DNA of 64,000 nucleotides. It comes from Pelecanus crispus. Lineage: Eukaryota > Chordata > Aves > Pelecaniformes > Pelecanidae. Shown one piece after another: positions 13,925 through 22,869 of the stretch. Below the pieces are notes generated by a model that was given only the letters and a program-made list of their open reading frames with translations, did not search any database and had not been told where the DNA came from. Every line of letters begins with the position of its first letter. Positions within the stretch are counted from its first letter, which is position 1. The translations under genes and the position numbers were made by a program. Location: contig NC_134652.1 of assembly GCF_030463565.1 (NCBI RefSeq), positions 18,825,397-18,889,396 on the forward strand, in the 5' to 3' direction.

Positions 13925-14625
13925 CAACGCACTTGCCCGACGACGGCCCGGCGCGGCCCAGCGCCCCCGCCCCCCCCCCCCCAGCGCCGCCCGGCCCCAG
14001 CCGCGCCCCAGCACGGCGGCTCGGAGCGGCGGAGCTAACGCGGCGCTGCCCCCCCGCCGCGGGGCACCGGGAGGGGGGCAGCGGCGGCCGGCGGGAGGCT
14101 GCAGAGCCCCACCGGAGCCCGAGGGCTGCCCGCTTCCTCCGGCAAGGGAGGGCTTCGCCCCGCGCCGCCCGAGGCACCCGTGGGCGCGCCCTCCTCGGGG
14201 GGAGCGGCGCCGGGCTCCGCGCAGGACGGGGCTGAAGGGGAGGGAAACGGGCTCGGAGCAGCCGGGGAGCGCGGCTGGGCCGGGCTCAGCACGGCCCGGG
14301 GGGCACCGTCCTGCGAGGCCGCCGGGGCAGCGTCGCTCGGCGGGCATGTGGGGGGCGGCCGCTGGCAGCCGGGCCCCCGCCGCTTCCCCCGGGGAGCCCG
14401 TCCGACCCCGGCCCCGCCGGCCCCCGCTTTGGGGGACGCACGAAGCAGCACAGTTGCGCCGGCCTCCCCCAGCCTGGGCCGCTTTCGCTGCCCGCCCCGT
14501 CGGGAGCGCGTCCCGGGCGGCGGCGGGGGAGCCGGGCAGCCCCCCAAGGCGCGGCCGCCGGCGGGGCCGCCCGGAACTAGCGGGGGCCCTGATTTTTATT
14601 ATTATTTTTTTTCGCCCCCTCCTTA
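13925..14625. promoter_or_regulatory. CpG island upstream of HHEX
   Basis: About 700 bases of very GC-rich, CpG-dense sequence lie roughly 2.8 kb upstream of the HHEX start codon, bounded by AT-rich sequence at both sides. Long open frames occur on both strands in several frames, which is the expected effect of scarce stop codons in GC-rich DNA and not evidence of coding. The island is separate from the promoter island. It could mark an upstream or divergent promoter, an enhancer, or a Polycomb-type recruitment platform. Boundaries are approximate. Confidence 0.7.
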
Positions 14626-14888
14626 GCTCAGAACTTCTCGAAGGCGGGGGATTTCACAGAAAGGGAAGGGGAGGACAGGGCCCCGAAGTTATTACACACA
14701 ATAATGAGTTCTCCAGCCGATCCCTTCGGGCTGAGCTTGTGCCGGTGCGGGGATGCACGCATCCCGCCCCGCCGCCCTCCAAAAATCCCCAGATTAGCAC
14801 GAAAACTTGGGGGTGTTTCAAGCGCATTCCAAGAAAACTAATGTGAAAGTTTTTTTAATCGGGAAAGGAGTGTATTTTTTTTCTCTCT

Positions 14889-14907
14889 CCCCCCCCCCCC
14901 CCCCCCC
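14889..14907 (+). repeat. C19 homopolymer
   Basis: A run of 19 C preceded by a pyrimidine-rich stretch. It is a low-complexity tract whose length may be uncertain in the assembly, and its complement could form a G-quadruplex. Confidence 0.9.
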
Positions 14908-15159
14908 TTTCCCCGAGGTTTTTCAGATAAATTGGAGTGCTTTCCAGAGGGAAACTGGAGAAGAAATAACAGAAATGTTAAAGCGCTGTCGTGATTGCAC
15001 TGATCTCGGGGTGTCTGCAGCACCTTAGTCGAAATGCCCGCTAGACTGTAAAATGCAGTCAAAACTGTATTCGTCCCAGCAATATTGGTAATAATGTATT
15101 TTATCCGAAGCCGCATTATCTCCCTCACGACAGAAACTACAAACAAAATGTATGTTCCA

Positions 15160-16060
15160 AAAGAAAGGGAAAAGGTTTTATTTAATCCAGAAAATAATTA
15201 AAATCTCATGTATTTTTATTGGTTTTAGTATCCAGCAGAGTGAAAATATTGAAACTCCGAGACCCCTTGCATTAAAAAGTCACAACTGTTCTATTTTATT
15301 AGTTCTGACTGTGTGAAAAAAATTATAAGGACAACATTGAAAAAATCCGGGGTTTAGAGCCCCGAATGGCCATAAAAACAATAAAATCAACTATAAAACC
15401 TGCACTAGTGATATTAAAAAATTATGTAGTTCAATAAAAGTGACATTTCATGAATGCAGATTTAATAGTCTCCAACCCCTGGAAGGAGGAAGGCTGAGGT
15501 CTAACAATTGAATTTGAAAGGGGCGGTGCTGTAGAACTGCAAAATTAAGTGCTTCATTTTTCTTGTTGGGGATTATGCAGTGGTAGTGGAATGTAATAAC
15601 TGTGCCATTAAAACTTCCTTTTAACAAGGCCTATTGCTTGTATAAAAGTCAGAAAAGAATAATCTCTTCCTCTATTTATTTGTTTTCCAATAATACAGCA
15701 AAACATGTTTTTTTTTTCTTTTCGGTTAAACTTGTTCTCAGGATTTTGAATCGACAGCTTGTAAAATATTGTGGGGGCCCTCCATCCTGCTGCCTCGTAT
15801 CATGCACGTCGTTATTCCAGAGGGCAACGGGTCATCGGTTTACTGTACATTTATTAAGTAAATCAAGCTGCAAATCCAACACTTCCAGATGAAAACATTA
15901 GCTAAACCCCTTGGAAAGAGCAATGCCTGGGAGACTGAGCGGAGAGAGAAAAAATAATCAAAACTGTCAGCTCGCTTTACGTGTACCTGATATTTACAAG
16001 ACACAAGACCACGCTTTAAAGGTGAGTTTTGGCATTTGTTAACAATGTAAAGAAAAAAAA
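15160..16060. promoter_or_regulatory. AT-rich candidate regulatory block between two CpG islands
   Basis: This AT-rich block lies 1.4-2.3 kb upstream of the HHEX start codon, between two CpG islands. It contains three ATAAAA motifs of CDX/HOX type at 15372, 15381 and 15393, and a perfect 10-bp palindrome TTGTTAACAA at 16036-16045 that juxtaposes two SOX-like half motifs. There is no open frame of note. Its position and non-random look suggest conserved upstream regulatory DNA, as reported for Hhex in other vertebrates, but conservation cannot be measured here. Confidence 0.35.
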
Positions 16061-17239
16061 AAAACCCACACCAACCTCGCTATATTATTAAAAATATATA
16101 TATTTCCATTTCACCAACACCCTTTCGTCTTGCTCTGAGCCTCTTAGTTATTAAGATCTTCGTGGGTTTGAACTGGAGACCTTTTTAAAAAAAAAAAAAA
16201 AAATTAAGTTAAACCAGCACCTGCTACTCCTTAACAGCTTTGCGTGCTCGCTGTCAGCTCGGAGGCGGGCGAGGGAGCCGGGCGACCCGGCGGGGTCCGC
16301 GGACACGCAGGGGGCACCTGCGGCCTCCGCTCCCACGGAGGGGGGGGAAAGCGGCGCCGCCCGCTGCCGTCGGGGCGAGTCCGCGGGTGGGTGACGGGGC
16401 GCGGGGAGCGCGGGGGTCGCTGCCCGCCCCGCACCCCACCCCCCCCGGGGCCGGCAGCGGCGCTCGGCGCGGGGCAGCCCCGCCGCGGGGCCGGGAGCGG
16501 CAGCCGGCGGCGCCCGGACGGAGCGGCCGGCCGTCCCTCCCCGGGGCGGCGGGAAGAGCCGAAGAGGCGCCGCGTTCCGCACAGCCGCGGCGGCGGGCGC
16601 AGGTGGCGCTGCGCGGGCCGCCGGGCGCCTTCCCGCGGGGCTCCCGGGCCGCGGGTCCCCAGCGCCGCCCCCCCGCTCGCCGGCCGCCGCTGCCCGGCCG
16701 GGCGCGAAGCCGAGAACCGCGCCGCGCAGCTCCGCGCCCCGCCGGGCTCTGGGCCCCCGCCCTGGGGGGGACGGGGCAGGGGCCTACGCGCCCCCCCGCC
16801 CCTTTCCCGGCCCGCGCAGCCAGGCGGAGCGCCCGCGGGGGGCTTTCCAAAGGCCCGCGGAGCACGGCGGGCCCCGGGGCACACACGGCGGGGGGGGGGG
16901 GGAGCGCACCCCCCTTCTCCGCCTCCTCCCTCAGCCCGGGGCCGGGCCACGCTGCGGGGGCGGGGGGGGGGGGGGTGTCAGCGCTCTCCCCCGTGGGGAC
17001 GCCGTGCCGCGGGCGGGCGCAGGAGCGGGAGCCGGCGGGGGCAGCGCCGGGCGCCCAGCCCGCTGCCGTCCGACCCCCGCTCCGCAGCCGCGGCCCCCCC
17101 CGCGCCGTGCCGTCGGGGCTGCCGATCGCGCCCGGCTGCCCGGGCTCCCGCGGGCCGCGGCGGTGGCTGCCTGGCGCCGCGGGGAGCTTGCTCGGGGAGG
17201 CGGGGGGAGCGTTTGCCGGCGGGGGGTGGTTTCCCCCGT

Positions 17240-17451
17240 CGCTGGCCGGGCTCATTGGCTAGACGGAGCCGTGGCAGGAAGGGGACAGAGACCACGCGGG
17301 CTCCGCCCCGCGCCAATAGAAACCTATCGAAGGGTAACCCGAGCCCAGAGAAACCCGCGGCGGCGGTGCCAGCACCCAGCCGCCGCGGTCGGGGCCGGCT
17401 TTCCGCAGGGGCGGCCGGGGGCGCGGGGGGTGCGCGGGCGGCGGCCGCGCC
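17240..17451 (+). promoter_or_regulatory. HHEX core promoter and 5' untranslated region
   Basis: Just upstream of the start codon lie an inverted CCAAT box (ATTGG, 17254-17258), a GC box (CCGCCCC, 17303-17309) and a direct CCAAT box (17313-17317). No convincing TATA box is present at the expected distance, so a CCAAT/Sp-type CpG-island promoter is inferred, with transcription probably starting between about 17335 and 17400. The transcription start is an inference because no transcript data are available. The start codon at 17452 has G at -3 and C at +4, a moderate Kozak context. Confidence 0.65.
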
Positions 17452-17845
17452 ATGCAGTACCAGCCGCCGGGCGCGGCGCCGGCGGCGGCGGCGGCGGCGG
17501 CCCTGGGCGTCGGCGTCCCGCTGTACGCGCCCACGCCGCTGCTCCAGCCCGCGCACCCCACGCCCTTCTACATCGAGGACATCCTGGGCCGCGGCCCCGC
17601 CGCCGCCCCGGCCCCCCACTCCCTGCCCGCCCCGCCGCCGCCGACGCTGCCGTCGCCCAACTCCTCCTTCACCAGCCTGGTGTCCCCGTACCGGACCCCC
17701 ATCTACGAGCCGACCCCCATCCACCCGGCCTTCTCCCACCACCTCGCCGCCACCTACGGCACCGGCGCCTACGCCGGGCCCCTCTACTCCTTCCCCCGCG
17801 CCGTCGGCGACTACGCGCACGCCCTGATCCGGCAGGACCCCCTGG
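17452..17845 (+). CDS. HHEX: HHEX coding exon 1
   Basis: Encodes residues 1-131 plus the first base of codon 132. It carries the alanine run, the PLYAPTPLLQPAHPTPFY segment with the eh1-like motif, and the Pro/Tyr-rich region ending in RQDPLG. The donor is CTGG|GTAAGC (phase 1). Reading on into the intron stays open to 17961, which would give a 169-residue product without a homeodomain if intron 1 were retained. Codons are strongly G/C-ending, matching the CpG island it sits in. Confidence 0.96.
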
Positions 17846-20800
17846 GTAAGCCATGCCCTCCCCCCCCACCCCCCCCGCCCTCCCCGGCTGCCGCTCCCAT
17901 CCCGTCCCCGTCCCGTCCCGTCCCGCCGTCGGGGGCCGGGGTGGGATCGGGAAGTGGCTGAAACCTTCCCCCCTTCCCCGCCGCCGCTCCGCGCTCCCCC
18001 TGTCTCCCTCCGGCCCCCGTCTGATTTACAGTAAATTAAAGACGCGGCGCGCTCCGGCGCTGGCAGCGGGACCACAGTGCGCGGCCGCCGTGACTCAGAT
18101 TTGTTTTCCTTCAACCAAGTGACTCTGAGAGTGTCCTTAGTAATGTCGCGTGTGGTTTTGGTGGGGAGTTTTAATTGTGCCGGGGGATCGCATGGCAGAT
18201 GTCAGCCTTTTCCTGCGGATAACTTGAAAAAGAGTCGGGAGGCCGGCTCCGCTCGCCGGGGCCCCCGCGGCTCCCCCGCGGGCCGGGGCGGGTCGGGCCG
18301 GGGCCCCGGCGGCCCCTCCTCGCCCGCGGCCGGGGGAAGCGTCCCCGCTGCGGGGGCTGAGCCCCGCGCCCGGGCTGCAGCACTTGTTCTTAGTGATTGC
18401 AAAACTGGACCTGACTCACCACATTTGTGCAGTGAAAGAGGCTGACCCTTTCCGTTCATACAGGAAACCTTGAGCTCTCGATAGGAGTAAATCTGGTTTC
18501 AGAAGCTGTTAAGTGTTTTCCTGGCCGCCTGAAGCAGGCTCTTCCCCGGGAGTCGTGCACATTGCTGATTACTTTATCGACATCCTCAATACAGACAAAT
18601 TCAGGAAACACTCGACTTCTGATAGCCGGGATCCGTTTTTCTGATATTGTTCATTTCCTCTGTGTGGGATGTGACTTTATGACAGCTAAAATAACCAGTT
18701 GCTTCCTATTTTTTGAGTCTGTTTTGCACCAGAATTACTAAAGCCTGACGCAAGCAAAATCTTGAAAAACAATGCAGCCAATTTCAAAGGGTGCAGGCAG
18801 CAAGACAGAAAGACAAACAGAGTGACTCAGTGGCACTGGCCAGAGCCTCCGGCCCCGGGACGCGGCTGCCGCTCCGCAGCGGGGCTGGCTGCCCGCCGTG
18901 TCACCGCCCCGCACCGCCCCGCACCGCCCCGCTGCCCCGAGCCCCGGGCCGAGCCGGGCGGAGGCCCCGCGGCCACGGGCGGGCGAGCCCCCGGCCGGCG
19001 AGGGGGGTCGGGGCGCTTCTTGCCCGAAGCGGGTGGGCGCCCCGTGCCCGCGCCCCCCGCCCGGCCCCGCAGTGGCCCCGCTCTCCGCGGGGCCCCGGGC
19101 ACCGGCGCGGAGAAAGGGGGATTGTTTCCCTGGGGCATCGCAGCGAAAGAGCAGAAGGAAGCAAAGGTCTTGTCTTCTTTTTTTTTTTTTTTTTCTTTCT
19201 CTGTCTTTTCTTTGCGAGATAGACCAACAGGAAACACATTGACGGAAATGTTGCCAAAGCCCGTAGAGTGGCTTTAACTGGTCTCTGTTCGGCGGAGGTG
19301 AAAAATCAGAGGAGGCAAAAGATCAGGCTGGGAACCGGGGCAGAGAAAGGCGGGCGAAGGAAAGCGGCGGGCCGCGGAGCCGGCGCGCCTCCAGGCCCGG
19401 GCTGGGGCAGGGGCCGGGCTCCCCGGGCACGCGTGTCCGCGGCGGCCCGTGACCCTGGGCGCTGCGCTTCTCTTTGAAGGCAAGCCGCTGCTGTGGAGCC
19501 CCTTCATCCAGCGGCCGCTGCACAAGAGGAAAGGGGGGCAGGTCCGCTTCTCCAACGACCAGACCATCGAGCTGGAGAAGAAGTTCGAGACGCAGAAATA
19601 CCTCTCCCCGCCGGAGAGGAAGCGCCTGGCCAAGATGCTGCAGCTCAGCGAGAGGCAGGTGAGGCCGTGCCCGCCCCGGGGAGCCGCGCCCCAGCCCCGG
19701 GCAGCCCCCGCCGCCGCCCGCCCCGGCCCCGCTCCAGGCTCCGGGCCCCGCTGCGGCGGCTGCTGCCGGGGAGCCGGCCGGCCCGGGGGGGCGGGGGGGG
19801 CTGGCTCTCGCTCGCTGTCGGTGGCGCGGGTAGGGCTGCTGGCGCTCGTCGGGCTCCGAGACTACCCCGTGCCTTCTCTCGTTGTCGTTGCTCAGGTCAA
19901 AACGTGGTTTCAGAATCGCAGAGCCAAATGGAGGCGTCTAAAACAGGTACGGGGATGTTTCCGTTTCTATAGAAATAAGTGGTTTAATTGTCTTATCTTA
20001 CGCCCTGCTCGCCTATTCCAGGTTGTATGCAGAAGTCATCTGAAAGGCTGTTTAACCTCTTCACCTTGATTAAAAAGACAAATAGTCATGCTGGAATCCG
20101 TGAGGGCTCGTTCAGGCAGCACTAACGTTAAAAGCTCCTAATGTAGTTCCTATATCAATTATGCCCGGCTTTCACACACCGCCTATTAAAACTCCACGCT
20201 AATTGTTTTGTAAACCCATATGTTGTTTAGCCAATTAACGTGGAGAAGATAAGTAATTGTCAGTAAATTACTTAGGCAGTTGTTTTGGAGCAGAATATTT
20301 ACAGGTCTTTCAAATCGCCATCCCTTAATAAGCACCAGTCGATTTATTCTGCAGGCTTTGGGAGAGGCCGGTACAAACGCCTCGTTTGTTTTGAGGAGCT
20401 GCATGGAAAACTGAATAGCTTTTACTTTTCGTTTACAGGTAGTTACAGTGTATGAGGCTGAGAGGTTGAAGTGGTTTCCTTTCCCTTAGAAATTGTGCTC
20501 AAGCAGATGAATCTTTTTTTTTTGTTTGCGGCCCAGAGGGCCCGGTCGTGCCCAGCTCGGCCAGATCGAGCCCCTCGGCTCAGAGGGTTGTGAAAAATCC
20601 CTGCACCGTGGTCCGAGCCTGGCTTCAGTAAGTGGGAGACGGGTGGCCGAGTTTTATTGGTAAATCAGTAATTTTTATATAAATTTAATATAAAAATAAT
20701 AAGAAAACTAATCATGGTGCCACGCTCTAGATATATTTGTTCTGTGACCTTCCCCTGGGTTTAACCCATGCTTCAGTTGGTTTTTGAATAAAACTCCTTT

Positions 20801-21848
20801 CCTCCAGCAAGAGGCGGGCTGGGTCCCCGGCGGTGCCTCCTCGGCGGGGCCCGACCTGCACTGCAGTGTCCGGAGAGCTCGCTTGGGATCTCGGCCATTT
20901 TAAGTCATTTCCTCCTTTTCATTCACTCGCATCCATTTCTCTGAGCCCGCACGGTTATATCATGGGTACATGTCTCTGCCTGCTTTCTCCTGAGAGTATC
21001 ATTTCATGCCCCCTTAGGGGACTGGGCTGCCCAGACGGCTGCCGACGCAGGGCTACTCCTGCCTTCAGAAACAGGGTTTTGGGGTTTTTTTTGGTTTGTT
21101 TTTAATGGTGAGTGTTTTAATGTTGAGTTTTAGCTTAATTAGTAATTTTTTCCCGTTTGCTTTCAGGCCACTGATGGATTCGGCCTCCCTCCTTTTGCCG
21201 TTGGGTGTAATTAAAGAAAGATCAGGGCAGGAGGAAGCTGTGTGTCAGTGTTTGTAGACTCATAATAAACATTTGCTTTGCTAAAGACAAAAGTTCAGAG
21301 GTTCCTGGGCTCCGGCAGCTCCTGACTCTTTTGAAGTGGCTGCGATAACCATCGCAAAGGAGCCTTATTCACGGCAGCGGCCCCCGTGGCTGCTGGGGAG
21401 TGGGATCGGAGCTGAGCCCCTGCGTGGCTCAGCCCTCGCCTGGCCCCGTCCCATCGGGCCGCTTTATAGGCAGGAGGCCCGGGGCGGTAGCGGGACACCT
21501 GCCTTTTCCTGCGAGAAACCCAAGGTGGTTTTCCCACCCAGCACAGCTGGAATTCCTAGGCCTCCTGGCCCCGTGGCCCGTATTTCTGTATAAAGCAGGC
21601 TTCTTTTGTTGCAGGAGAACCCGCAGGCCACCAAAAAAGAAGAAGTAGAAGGTGCTGACAGTCATAGTGACCAAAGGCTGGAGAGCTGCCCGACCCCCGA
21701 GCAGAAGGGTAAGGAGGTGTCCCTGGACGGCTCGCAGTACACCCCCTCGCCGGCCTCACAGGAGGACCTGGAGTCAGACGTCTCGGACAACTCGGATCAA
21801 GAAGTGGACATTGAAGGCGATAAAGGCTATTACAACCCTACCCACTAA
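17452..21848 (+). CDS. HHEX: HHEX homeobox transcription factor, spliced over four exons
   Basis: Joining 17452-17845, 19480-19658, 19896-19946 and 21615-21848 gives 285 residues, slightly longer than the roughly 270-residue mammalian protein. HHEX is a nuclear homeodomain protein, mainly a repressor, needed for anterior endoderm, liver, thyroid, endothelial and blood development. Visible features, in order: an alanine run (residues 11-17); a proline-rich N-terminal region with FYIEDIL (39-45), the eh1-like TLE/Groucho-binding motif; the homeodomain at 148-207 with the W-F-Q-N core (W195, N198; Gln at homeodomain position 50); and an acidic Ser/Glu/Asp-rich tail (209-285). All introns have GT/AG borders and frame is kept throughout. 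No defect is seen. The start is the only in-frame Met matching the family N-terminus MQY. Confidence 0.97.
17846..19479 (+). other. HHEX: HHEX intron 1 (1634 bp)
   Basis: Bounded by GTAAGC and a pyrimidine-rich acceptor ending TTTGAAG. The outer parts are GC-rich CpG-island DNA. The central part, about 18.08-18.24 and 18.42-18.80 kb, is AT-balanced and holds clustered ETS and GATA motifs listed separately. A T-rich tract lies at about 19.18-19.20 kb. Confidence 0.93.
18450..18710 (+). promoter_or_regulatory. Intron 1 ETS/GATA cluster, candidate blood/endothelial enhancer
   Basis: Within about 250 bases, ETS-type cores occur at 18461-18466 (CAGGAAA), 18517-18524 (TTTCCTGG), 18602-18609 (CAGGAAAC), 18654-18660 (TTTCCTC) and 18702-18708 (CTTCCTA). 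GATA-type cores occur at 18574-18578 (TTATC, minus strand), 18621-18625 (GATAG) and 18643-18646 (GATA). An intronic enhancer about 1 kb from the Hhex promoter with ETS and GATA sites is established in mouse blood and endothelium. Position and site content fit an avian counterpart, but identity by alignment was not tested. Confidence 0.5.
19480..19658 (+). CDS. HHEX: HHEX coding exon 2
   Basis: Completes codon 132 (Gly) and encodes residues 133-191. It starts GKPLLWSPFIQRPLHKRKGG and covers the homeodomain N-terminal arm, helix 1 and helix 2 (QTIELEKKFE to RLAKMLQLSERQ). Acceptor is TTTGAAG|GC and donor is CAG|GTGAGG (phase 0). The exon boundary falls between homeodomain positions 44 and 45, just before recognition helix 3. 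Confidence 0.96.
19659..19895 (+). other. HHEX: HHEX intron 2 (237 bp, in-frame and open)
   Basis: A short GC-rich intron from GTGAGG to TTGCTCAG. Its length is a multiple of three and the exon 2 frame reads through it without a stop into exon 3. Retention would therefore add 79 mostly Pro/Ala/Gly/Arg residues inside the homeodomain without truncating it. It contains a G-rich run near 19.79 kb. Confidence 0.93.
19896..19946 (+). CDS. HHEX: HHEX coding exon 3
   Basis: A 51-bp exon encoding 17 residues, VKTWFQNRRAKWRRLKQ (192-208), which is the DNA-recognition helix and the end of the homeodomain. Acceptor is GCTCAG|GTC and donor is CAG|GTACGG (phase 0 at both ends). Skipping it would keep frame but remove the recognition helix. 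Confidence 0.97.
19947..21614 (+). other. HHEX: HHEX intron 3 (1668 bp)
   Basis: Bounded by GTACGG and a T-rich acceptor ending TTGTTGCAG. The first 500 bases are AT-rich with several TAAT-type motifs and look regulatory (listed separately). Two AATAAA hexamers occur at 20787-20792 and 21264-21269 and could permit intronic polyadenylation. Reading from exon 3 into the intron stops at 20069, so such a transcript would encode the homeodomain without the acidic tail. No other exon is recognised. Confidence 0.9.
20100..20420 (+). promoter_or_regulatory. Intron 3 AT-rich block with paired homeodomain sites
   Basis: This block contains CCAATTAACG (20231-20240), a GATAAG core (20248-20253) and a perfect inverted repeat of 9-bp arms (TAAGTAATT and AATTACTTA, 20250-20274, 7-base spacer) carrying two opposed TAAT-type cores. 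It has no coding potential. Homeodomain proteins commonly bind such cores, so regulation by a homeodomain factor, including HHEX itself, is possible but unproven. Confidence 0.35.
21615..21848 (+). CDS. HHEX: HHEX coding exon 4
   Basis: Encodes residues 209-285 and the TAA stop at 21846-21848. The tail is acidic and serine-rich, with SPASQEDLESDVSDNSDQEV followed by DIEGDKGYYNPTH, matching the conserved C-terminal signature of vertebrate HHEX (acidic transactivation-type region). Acceptor is TTGCAG|GAG, phase 0. Confidence 0.96.
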   Translation, partial: ENPQATKKEEVEGADSHSDQRLESCPTPEQKGKEVSLDGSQYTPSPASQEDLESDVSDNSDQEVDIEGDKGYYNPTH

Positions 21849-22862
21849 TGGCCCCATGCAGAGAGTGGACCCTAACTCGGCTTGCACTTTACCAGGGGCT
21901 GGTTTGGAAAAATATTGTGCTACAGGAGAAAACTTTCACCGTTCCACTGAAAGAAAAAACCACCAACACCAAACAGACTCATTTTATAATAAGCAGAGAA
22001 AGAAAGATGTATTTTTCGCAAACAGTCCATTTTTGGCAGATCTCTAATTTGGTTAAAGGAACATGGTTTGTATTTAATTATTTGTAAGATATATTTGTAC
22101 ATTAATAATCGATGTTCTAACTGGAATATAATACTGCACCCTGTCCTTACTCACAGGGGGTCTGAATCAGCTGCTGTTGGTGATCAGGCAAAACTCCTCT
22201 CTAGCTAGTGTGGAAGTGAGTATGGATTGCAGGACTAAGCCCTTTGTACGTGTAAACAAATGTAGTTTAAATAGATTAATTTAAACACCCTTTGCAAGCA
22301 GAGAAACATGTTCTGTGAAATAGGGAGGGATTTGACCATCCCGACAAGTGCCTTACGCTCATACCCTGTTACCTGCCGTGGTGCTCTCCACCGAGACATC
22401 CTTCCGTTTGTCGGGTGGAGTCTTTGGACAGATTCATTTTTGCTCTTGCGTGAGATGAAATGTGCCTTCTCAGATTTTTGAGGACTTTGCCCCGCAATCT
22501 GGATGGTTCCATTTGCAGGAAAAAAGCCCCATATTTTTCTCCTTGAAAATCTCTAACGCTGTTTGTTACAGATTTCATATTTGAGAAGAAAATGTGGGGA
22601 GTGATAGGGTCCTGCTGCAGGAGAGAAACTGCCTTCAGCTGTGGGGGTTAAGTGAGGCGCACAGCCGTGGGAAGATAATGCCTATTGTATACACATCTGC
22701 TTCTGTACATACTAGTTTTCTTTAAAAGTCTTGCGGTTTTATACCTCACGTTGTTCATATTTTGTACATATTTGTTCAATGTTTAAAAAAAAAAAAAAAG
22801 CAAAACCTGGTATTTAATTTTTGATGGACTTGTCTGTGAAATAAAAACCTAAACTCTGCACC
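21849..22862 (+). other. HHEX: HHEX 3' untranslated region
   Basis: About 1 kb of AT-rich sequence follows the stop codon and ends just after the polyadenylation hexamer. It contains two perfect Pumilio-type sites, TGTACATA at 22704-22711 and 22763-22770, plus a near match TGTACATT near 22095. An A-rich run lies at about 22783-22799. The 3' end at about 22860 is inferred from the hexamer position. Confidence 0.8.
22840..22845 (+). terminator. HHEX: HHEX polyadenylation signal AATAAA
   Basis: A canonical AATAAA hexamer lies about 1 kb after the stop codon, at the point where AT-rich 3'UTR gives way to GC-rich sequence. Cleavage is expected about 15-25 bases downstream. It is the first clear AATAAA after the stop codon in this orientation. 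Confidence 0.85.
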
Positions 22863-22869
22863 ACCAGCC

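Larger units (their letters stand above)
16240..18090. promoter_or_regulatory. Main HHEX CpG island
   Basis: A dense CpG island starts about 1.2 kb before the HHEX start codon, covers the promoter, 5' untranslated region and exon 1, and runs into intron 1. GC content is extreme, with long G and C runs at 16890-16902 and 16962-16975. It contains long open frames in several registers (for example 16244-17827 plus and 16978-18114 minus). These reflect absence of stop codons and not genes: the real exon 1 frame is a different register. A promoter CpG island is typical of developmental transcription-factor genes. Confidence 0.85.
18235..19850. promoter_or_regulatory. GC-rich CpG patches in intron 1 to intron 2
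   Basis: Three CpG-dense patches (about 18.24-18.39, 18.84-19.12 and 19.33-19.85 kb) alternate with AT-balanced sequence. The last includes exon 2 and most of intron 2. They extend the CpG-rich character of the gene well beyond the promoter, as often seen at Polycomb-regulated developmental genes. Long open frames on both strands here are composition artefacts, apart from exon 2. Confidence 0.6.

Noticed and set aside
16244..17827. 527-codon plus-strand open frame running through HHEX exon 1
   Set aside because: It is in a different register from the conserved HHEX frame and consists of Arg/Pro/Gly/Ala-rich sequence from the CpG island. No domain is visible.
16978..18114. 378-codon minus-strand frame antisense to HHEX exon 1
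   Set aside because: It is a shadow of the CpG island and of exon 1 on the other strand, without recognisable domains or splice context.
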